Shown: piece after piece, positions 59,342-64,000 of the stretch
Numbering within the stretch: position 1 is the stretch's first letter
Layout of the letters: every line of letters starts with the position of its first letter
Assembly: GCF_001513975.1 (NCBI RefSeq)
Contig: NZ_KQ947991.1
Span: 437,794-501,793 of the forward strand
Reading direction: 5' to 3'
Length of the DNA: 64,000 nucleotides
Origin: Streptomyces curacoi
GTDB taxonomy: Bacteria; Actinomycetota; Actinomycetes; Streptomycetales; Streptomycetaceae
The notes under the pieces: generated by a model
What the model saw: only the letters and a program-made list of their open reading frames with translations
Told to the model about the DNA's origin: nothing
Database searches by the model: none
Made by a program: the position numbers and the translations under genes

Positions 59342-60381
59342 AGCTGGGCCGTCCTCCGCCGTCGTACGAGAAAGATGAAGACCGGTCCCCCGAGGATCGC
59401 CGTGACGATGCCGACCTGGAGCTCGGAGGGCCGGGCGACGATCCGGCCGAGGACGTCGGCACCGAGCAGCAGCACGGGCGACAGGACGGCGGCGTACGGC
59501 AGGATCCAGCGCAGGTCGGGCCCGGTGAAGGACCGTACGACGTGCGGCACCATCAGACCGACGAACACGATCGGCCCGCAGGCCGCGGTAGCGGCCCCGC
59601 ACAGCACGGTGGCGGCGAGCATCGACAGCACCCGGGTGCGGTTCAGGTTGGCGCCGAGGGCCCGCGCGGTGTCGTCGCCCATCTCCATGGCGTTCAGCGG
59701 CCGGGCGAGGGCGAGCGCGAGGAGCATGCCGACCACGAGGAACGGCAGCACCTGCTGGATGATCGAGTCCGTCGCCGAGGTCAGCGAACCGACCGTCCAG
59801 AAGCGCATCTTGTTCAGCGCCGCGTCATCCATGATCATCACGGCCTGCAGATAGCCGTAGAGCGCGGCGCTGATCGCCGTACCGGCGAGCGCCAGCCGTA
59901 CCGGTGTCGCGCCCCGGCTGCCGCCGAGGAACCAGACCATCGTCCCGACCGCGGCCGCACCGAGGAAGGCGAACCAGACGTAGCCGCTCAGGCTCGTGAC
60001 GCCGAAGAAGGTGATGGCGGTGACGACCGCGGCGGACGCGCCCGCGTTGATCCCGAGCAGTCCGGGGTCGGCCAGCGGATTGCGGGTGAGCGCCTGCAGC
60101 ACGGCCCCGGCCAGACCGAGCGCGGCACCGGCGAGCAGGCCGAGGACGGTCCGCGAGATCCGGTCGTCGACGACCACGTCCCCGTAGGTGCCCGAGTCCG
60201 CGAAGAGGCCGTGCCAGACCTCCCCCACGGACAACTGCTTTGCCCCGATCGCGATGCTCGCCAACGCGACGACCACCAGGATCAGGACAGCGACGAGCAA
60301 CCCAACAGCACGTATCGCCCGTCGGGTTGGGGGCGCGGACACGGACTCCGCGCGCTGTTCGGGAGGACTGTCGACCAACAC
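59338..60381 (-). CDS. FecCD-type iron-siderophore permease (first)
   Basis: 347 residues from GTG 60381, about nine TM helices. RTVLGLLAGAALGLAGAVLQ, ALTRNPLADPGLLGINAGAS and EMGDDTARALGANLNRTRVL are the family segments. The start is notable: the iron box at 60386-60404 ends only four bases upstream, with TAACCT placed as a -10 (60388-60393). Either the mRNA is leaderless or a later in-frame GTG (60342) is used. It is the first gene of the iron-regulated operon. Confidence 0.92.
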   Translation of the reverse strand: MLVDSPPEQRAESVSAPPTRRAIRAVGLLVAVLILVVVALASIAIGAKQLSVGEVWHGLFADSGTYGDVVVDDRISRTVLGLLAGAALGLAGAVLQALTRNPLADPGLLGINAGASAAVVTAITFFGVTSLSGYVWFAFLGAAAVGTMVWFLGGSRGATPVRLALAGTAISAALYGYLQAVMIMDDAALNKMRFWTVGSLTSATDSIIQQVLPFLVVGMLLALALARPLNAMEMGDDTARALGANLNRTRVLSMLAATVLCGAATAACGPIVFVGLMVPHVVRSFTGPDLRWILPYAAVLSPVLLLGADVLGRIVARPSELQVGIVTAILGGPVFIFLVRRRRTAQL

Positions 60382-60385
60382 GCAG

Positions 60386-60404
60386 TTAGGTTAGCCTACC
60401 CTGC
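60386..60404 (-). promoter_or_regulatory. Iron box (DmdR/IdeR-type operator)
   Basis: On the minus strand, GCAGGGTAGGCTAACCTAA matches the palindromic TTAGGTTAGGCTAACCTAA iron box at about 16 of 19 positions. The right half is perfect. It overlaps the TAACCT -10 candidate, which fits repression by a DtxR-family protein when iron is sufficient. Confidence 0.85.
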
Positions 60405-60465
60405 CATTCGGCCACGATCCCGCTGCGCGCCCATGCCGCCCTTCCTGCGGGAACCGCCCGGCGGC

Positions 60466-61494
60466 TCACCACCCCAGCCGCGCCAGCGCCTTCCCCGTGT
60501 CCAGCTCGCACACACCCGCACCGGCCGCCGTCCAGGCCGCCGCACACAAGGCCCGCAGCCCGTCCAAGGCCCCACCGTCACCGTCCAGTTCCAGCCGCTC
60601 GGCCCCGGCAGTGGCGGTCCAGCCACCGCACCGGAACCCGTCCCCGTCCGCCACGACGTCCGGCTGCCCGGTCAGCAACCCCCGCAGATCGGCGTCGACA
60701 TACGTCGGCCGGTGCTGCGGCGGCGCGGCGAGCAGCTGGGCGCCGTCGGTCACGCCGGTCAGCACCAGCAGCGAGTCCACATCCCCGTTGAACGCCCCCT
60801 CGATGTCCGTGTCCAGCCGGTCCCCGACCACCAGCGGCCGCTCGGCGCCGGTCCGCAGGATCGTCTCCCGGTGCATGGGAGGCAACGGCTTGCCCGCCAC
60901 CTGCGGCTCGGCGCCGGTGGCTATCCGTACGACCTCCACTGCCGCCCCGTTGCCCGGCCCGATCCCGCGCGGGCCCGGAATCGTCAGGTCGGTGTTGGAG
61001 GCGAACCAGGGCACCCCACGAGCAACCGCGTAACAGGCCTCCGCGAACCGCCCCCACGGCAGCTCGGGCCCGCCGTACCCCTGCACGACCGCCGCCGGAT
61101 CGTCGTCCGCCGACTCCACCGGCTCCAGCCCGCGCTCCCGCAGCGCCACCCGCAGCCCCTCCCCACCGATCACCAGCACCCGGGCGCCCGCCGGCACCTG
61201 CTCACTGATCAGCCGCGCGACCGCCTGCGCCGAGGTGATGACGTCGTCCGCGCCCGTGGGTATCCCCAGCTCGGTCAGATGCGCGGCCACGGCGTCCGGA
61301 GTCCGCAGGGCGTTGTTCGTGACGTACGCCAGATGCATCCCGCCCGCCCGGGCCGCGGCGAGCGACTCGACGGCATGAGCAATCGCGTCGCCCCCCGCGT
61401 ACACCACACCGTCGAGGTCGAGCAGCGCCGTGTCGTACGCCTCGCTCAGGGCCCGGCCACTGCCCTCGGGCCTCGTCCTGACGCTCTGGCTCAT
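60466..61494 (-). CDS. HAD-IIA phosphatase (NagD/phosphoglycolate-phosphatase type)
   Basis: 342 residues. LLDLDGVVYAGGDAIAHA has the nucleophile Asp and acid Asp; AYVTNNALRTPDAV is motif II; GDRLDTDIEGAFNGDVDSLL is motif IV. The cap insertion and length fit the NagD family, which dephosphorylates phosphosugars, nucleotides or phosphoglycolate. The C-terminal 90 residues (GVTDGAQLLAAPPQHRPTYV then DLDTGKALARLGW-like sequence) are family typical. ATG 61494 follows GAGGAG. It is separated by 84 bases from the iron operon on the same strand and has no iron-box control that I can see. Confidence 0.87.
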   Translation of the reverse strand: MSQSVRTRPEGSGRALSEAYDTALLDLDGVVYAGGDAIAHAVESLAAARAGGMHLAYVTNNALRTPDAVAAHLTELGIPTGADDVITSAQAVARLISEQVPAGARVLVIGGEGLRVALRERGLEPVESADDDPAAVVQGYGGPELPWGRFAEACYAVARGVPWFASNTDLTIPGPRGIGPGNGAAVEVVRIATGAEPQVAGKPLPPMHRETILRTGAERPLVVGDRLDTDIEGAFNGDVDSLLVLTGVTDGAQLLAAPPQHRPTYVDADLRGLLTGQPDVVADGDGFRCGGWTATAGAERLELDGDGGALDGLRALCAAAWTAAGAGVCELDTGKALARLGW

Positions 61495-61566
61495 TCCGCA
61501 TCGCTCCTCGTTCGACGGCTTTCCCCCGATCATCCCCCATGCCACTGACACCCGTACGATGCCGGG

Positions 61567-62859
61567 ATGAACACAGCAGGTCACCCGGAAGCAACGGCGC
61601 GCCGAGGCCTGGAACTCACCCCGTTCCGAGGACTTCGCTACGACCCCGACCGGGTCGGCAGCCTTGCCGCCGTGACATCCCCTCCGTACGACGTCGTCGT
61701 CCGCCCCGACGGCCTGCACCACCTCCAGGACGCGGACCCCCACAACATCGTCCGCCTGATCCTCCCCCAGGCCGGCACCCCCAGCGCCCGCAACGAACAG
61801 GCGGCCGACACCCTGCGCCGCTGGCTGTCCGAAGGCGTACTGACCGCGGACCCCGCCCCCGGCCTCTATGTCTACGAACAGCACGACGGCGACGGCATGC
61901 TGCAACGCGGCATCATCGGCGCGCTGCGCGTCTCGGAGCCGTCGGAGGGCCTGGTCCTGCCGCACGAGGACGTCATGCCGCACGTGGTCGCCGACCGAGC
62001 GGCCCTGATGCGCGCCACGTCCGCGAACCTCGAACCCCTGCTCCTGACCTACCGCGGCAACGGCACGGCAGCCGACACGACCGCCGTCATCGAGCGCACG
62101 ATCGAACGCCCGCCGCTCCTGTCGACCACCACGGAGGACGGCTTCAGCCACCGCCTGTGGTCCCTCACCGACCCCACCGACCTGGCCCGCGTCCAGTCGG
62201 ACCTGACCCGCCACCAGGCCCTGATCGCCGACGGCCACCACCGCTGGGCGACCTATCGCCGTCTACGCGCGGAGCACCCCTCGCCCAGCCCCTGGGACTA
62301 CGGCCTGGTCCTCCTGGTCGACACAGCCCGCTACCCCCTGCGCGTGCGCGCGATCCACCGCCTCCTGCACGGCCTGCCGGTGCCGGACGCCCTGGCCGCC
62401 CTCGACGGCCTGTTCCGCGTACGCCGCCTCGAACTGCCCCTGCCCGAGGCCCTCCAGGCACTGGCCGACGCGGCCCACGCGGGCAACGCCTACCTCCTCG
62501 CCGGAGACGGCGCCTTCCACCTGGTCGACCGCCCGGACCCGGCCCTCCTCGCCCGTACGGTCCCCACCGACCGCCCGGCCGCCTGGCGCACCCTGGACGC
62601 GACAGTCCTGCACGCCACCCTCCTCGCCCACATCTGGCACATCCCCGAGGACGACCCCACCCGCATCGCGTACATCCACGACACCGCCGCCACCGTCAGA
62701 AAGGCGGAACGCGACGGCGGTACGGCCGTCCTGATGCACCCGGTCCGCGAGGACGTCGTCCGCGACCTCGCCCGCCAGGGCGTCACCATGCCCCGCAAGT
62801 CGACGTCGTTCGGCCCGAAGCCGGCCTCGGGCCTGGTCCTGCGCGCTCTGGACCTCTGA
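61567..62859 (+). CDS. DUF1015-family protein
   Basis: 430 residues. ELTPFRGLRYDPDRVGSLAA and VTSPPYDVV at the start, and RHQALIADGHHRWATYRRLR in the middle, are the DUF1015 signature with conserved Pro-Pro-Tyr and DGHHR. The family has ParB-like nucleotide-binding ancestry and is predicted to act on small molecules or as a kinase-like enzyme; its reaction is not settled. The ATG at 61567 is the start. It lies divergent from the HAD gene and is followed by a terminator. Confidence 0.9.
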   Translation: MNTAGHPEATARRGLELTPFRGLRYDPDRVGSLAAVTSPPYDVVVRPDGLHHLQDADPHNIVRLILPQAGTPSARNEQAADTLRRWLSEGVLTADPAPGLYVYEQHDGDGMLQRGIIGALRVSEPSEGLVLPHEDVMPHVVADRAALMRATSANLEPLLLTYRGNGTAADTTAVIERTIERPPLLSTTTEDGFSHRLWSLTDPTDLARVQSDLTRHQALIADGHHRWATYRRLRAEHPSPSPWDYGLVLLVDTARYPLRVRAIHRLLHGLPVPDALAALDGLFRVRRLELPLPEALQALADAAHAGNAYLLAGDGAFHLVDRPDPALLARTVPTDRPAAWRTLDATVLHATLLAHIWHIPEDDPTRIAYIHDTAATVRKAERDGGTAVLMHPVREDVVRDLARQGVTMPRKSTSFGPKPASGLVLRALDL

Positions 62860-62867
62860 ACGCCGAA

Positions 62868-62896
62868 GGGCGGGACCCCAGCCCGGGATCCCGCCC
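62868..62896. terminator. Terminator downstream of the DUF1015 gene
   Basis: GGGCGGGA (62868-62875) pairs with TCCCGCCC (62889-62896), with a loop that can pair further (CCCC/GGG). It lies nine bases past the stop and 18 bases from the convergent TPR gene's stop, so it serves both. Confidence 0.75.
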
Positions 62897-62913
62897 CTCA
62901 CCTCACGCGTAGC

Positions 62914-64000
62914 TCACTCCTTGTCGCCCTCACCGGGCCCGGCCGGAGCCTGCTCCTCGCCACTGACGTCCTCGTCCTCGTTCTCGTCGAGGGCGTCGAC
63001 GAACTCGACACCGTCCAGCTCGGCGAGCCGGTCGGAGGCGTCCGTGCTGCCGTCCTTGTCGGCCTCGACGGCCTTGGCGAACCACTCACGCGCCTCACCC
63101 TGCCGCCCCGCGGCGAGCAGCGCGTCGGCATACGCGTACCGCAGCCGCGCCGTCCACGGCTGTACGGCGTTGGAGGCCAGCTCGGGGCTCTGCAACGTCA
63201 CGATGGCCGCGTCCAACTGCCCCATGTCACGCCGGGCGCCGGCCGCGACGAGCCGCATCTCGACCTGACCGGCCTTGTCCAGCTTGTGCACCTCGGGAGC
63301 ACCGGCCATGTCCAGCGCCTTCTCCGGCCGCCCGAGCCCACGCTCGCAGTCGGCCATGACGGGCCACAGCTCGGTGTTGCCGGTCATCCGCCGAGCGGCC
63401 CGGAACTCGGCGAGCGCCTCACCGTACTTCTGGTTCGCGTACGCCGCGAACCCGGCCGCCTCACGTACGGCCGCGACACGCGACGCCAGCCGCAGCGCCA
63501 CCTTGGAGTAGCCGTAAGCACCCTCGGGGTCCTCGTCGATGAGCCGCGCGACCATCACCAGGTTCTTGGCGACATCCTCAGCGAGTGTCTTCGGCAGGCT
63601 CTGCAGCTCCTGCCGTACGTCCTTGTCGATCTCGTCGCCCGTGACGTCCTCGGGGATCGGCAGCCGCTTGATCGGCTCCCGGTCCCGGTCCCGCTCGTCG
63701 CGGAAACGCCCGCCACCGCCGCCACCGCGCCGGTCGTCACGCCCACGGAACCCACCGGGACGCCCACCACGGTCGTCCCGACGGGGCCCACGGCCGCCAC
63801 GGTCGTCCCGCCCACGGAACCCACCGCGCTCGCCCCGGCTGTCATCCCGCCGGAAGCCACCGCGATCCCCACGGTCCTCACCACGCCGGTCGTCCCGCCG
63901 GAAGCCACGGTCCCGGTCGCCCCGCTCACCGCGGTCGTCACGCCGGAAGCCACCGCGCTCGCCGTCACGGCGGTCATCCCGGCGGTCGTCCCTGCGGAAG
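62914..64000 (-). CDS. TPR-like protein with Arg/Gly/Asp-rich repeat region (5' end outside window)
   Basis: The frame is open to the window edge, giving 361 C-terminal residues. From 64000 to about 63680 it reads a low-complexity region of FRRDDRGxRGGF-like units. A conserved core follows: REPIKRLPIPEDVTGDEIDK, ELQSLPKTLAEDVAKNLVMV and TPR-like helices (EAAGFAAYANQKYGEALAEF, RYAYADALLAAGRQGEAREW). The C terminus is acidic. RGG/RDD-type repeats often bind RNA, so an RNA-associated role is possible. I do not know its partner. Confidence 0.78.
   Translation of the reverse strand, partial: FRRDDRRDDRRDGERGGFRRDDRGERGDRDRGFRRDDRRGEDRGDRGGFRRDDSRGERGGFRGRDDRGGRGPRRDDRGGRPGGFRGRDDRRGGGGGGRFRDERDRDREPIKRLPIPEDVTGDEIDKDVRQELQSLPKTLAEDVAKNLVMVARLIDEDPEGAYGYSKVALRLASRVAAVREAAGFAAYANQKYGEALAEFRAARRMTGNTELWPVMADCERGLGRPEKALDMAGAPEVHKLDKAGQVEMRLVAAGARRDMGQLDAAIVTLQSPELASNAVQPWTARLRYAYADALLAAGRQGEAREWFAKAVEADKDGSTDASDRLAELDGVEFVDALDENEDEDVSGEEQAPAGPGEGDKE
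63700..64000 (-). repeat. Degenerate tandem repeat encoding FRRDDRG-type units
   Basis: About 300 bases in which blocks such as GGTGGCTTCCGGCGGGACGA recur in variants with GACGACCGC and GAGCGCGGTGGC. They encode at least ten FRRDD/RGGF units and continue beyond the window edge. Confidence 0.75.

Overview
The window is a piece of a high-GC actinobacterial chromosome, almost certainly the core region of a Streptomyces. The evidence is very strong G/C third-position bias, frequent GTG starts, GTGA/ATGA start-stop overlaps, a SepF-like cell-division paralogue, a streptogrisin-type protease, Rpf-like transglycosylases, mycothiol-dependent enzymes and intergenic palindromes of types common in Streptomyces. 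The order der-cmk-tyrA-aroH ... rluB-scpB-scpA-parA-like-ald ... NUDIX-pyrG ... recN-nadK-tlyA matches a block conserved across actinobacteria, including the scpAB-cmk-der and tlyA-nadK-recN blocks of Mycobacterium. I see no tRNA, rRNA, CRISPR array, transposase, prophage or secondary-metabolite cluster.

Layout. 1-10.4 kb: the end of an alpha/beta hydrolase, a membrane protein, a secreted streptogrisin-like protease, a DUF5685 protein, the SepF-like gene (sflA), glutaryl-CoA dehydrogenase, a 14-TM drug exporter, a PIG-V-like membrane glycosyltransferase, a PAP2 phosphatase and an I78 inhibitor-like protein. 10.8-22.9 kb is the most accessory-looking part. It has a solitary ctaD overlapping a WYL regulator tail to tail, a leucine/branched-chain-type ABC uptake system (LivH-LivM-LivG fused in one 899-residue chain, LivF, a solute-binding protein and an MTB12-like lipoprotein), and two Rpf-like cell-wall hydrolases.

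23-44.4 kb is mostly core housekeeping. It carries der, plsC, cmk, tyrA and aroH; a lipoprotein/DUF6529/Rieske redox group; an NrtR-ADP-ribosylglycohydrolase-nucleotidyltransferase operon with a clear operator; the coupled chain parA-like, RHH-like, scpA, scpB, rluB; then ald, a STAND/TPR protein, ADP-ribose NUDIX and pyrG. 44.9-52.8 kb holds a GH15 trehalase/glucoamylase, a flavoprotein oxidase, a decayed luciferase-like monooxygenase pseudogene, a PucR regulator, a GT4 glycosyltransferase and a reduced MraY/WecA-like membrane protein. 52.9-64 kb holds recN, nadK, tlyA, an SCP2 protein, an iron-box-controlled siderophore ABC transporter, a HAD phosphatase, DUF1015 and a TPR protein cut by the window edge.

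Most items worth a second look are: the NrtR cassette with its palindrome just upstream of the start; a small Streptomyces palindromic repeat inserted in frame inside the WYL regulator; a 75-bp repeat present at two loci, one copy read into a coding sequence; the Liv triple fusion with a Walker A Lys-to-Arg change in its LivF; the mini MraY/WecA protein; the LLM-oxidoreductase pseudogene; and the iron box overlapping a putative leaderless promoter. None is proven novel from sequence alone.
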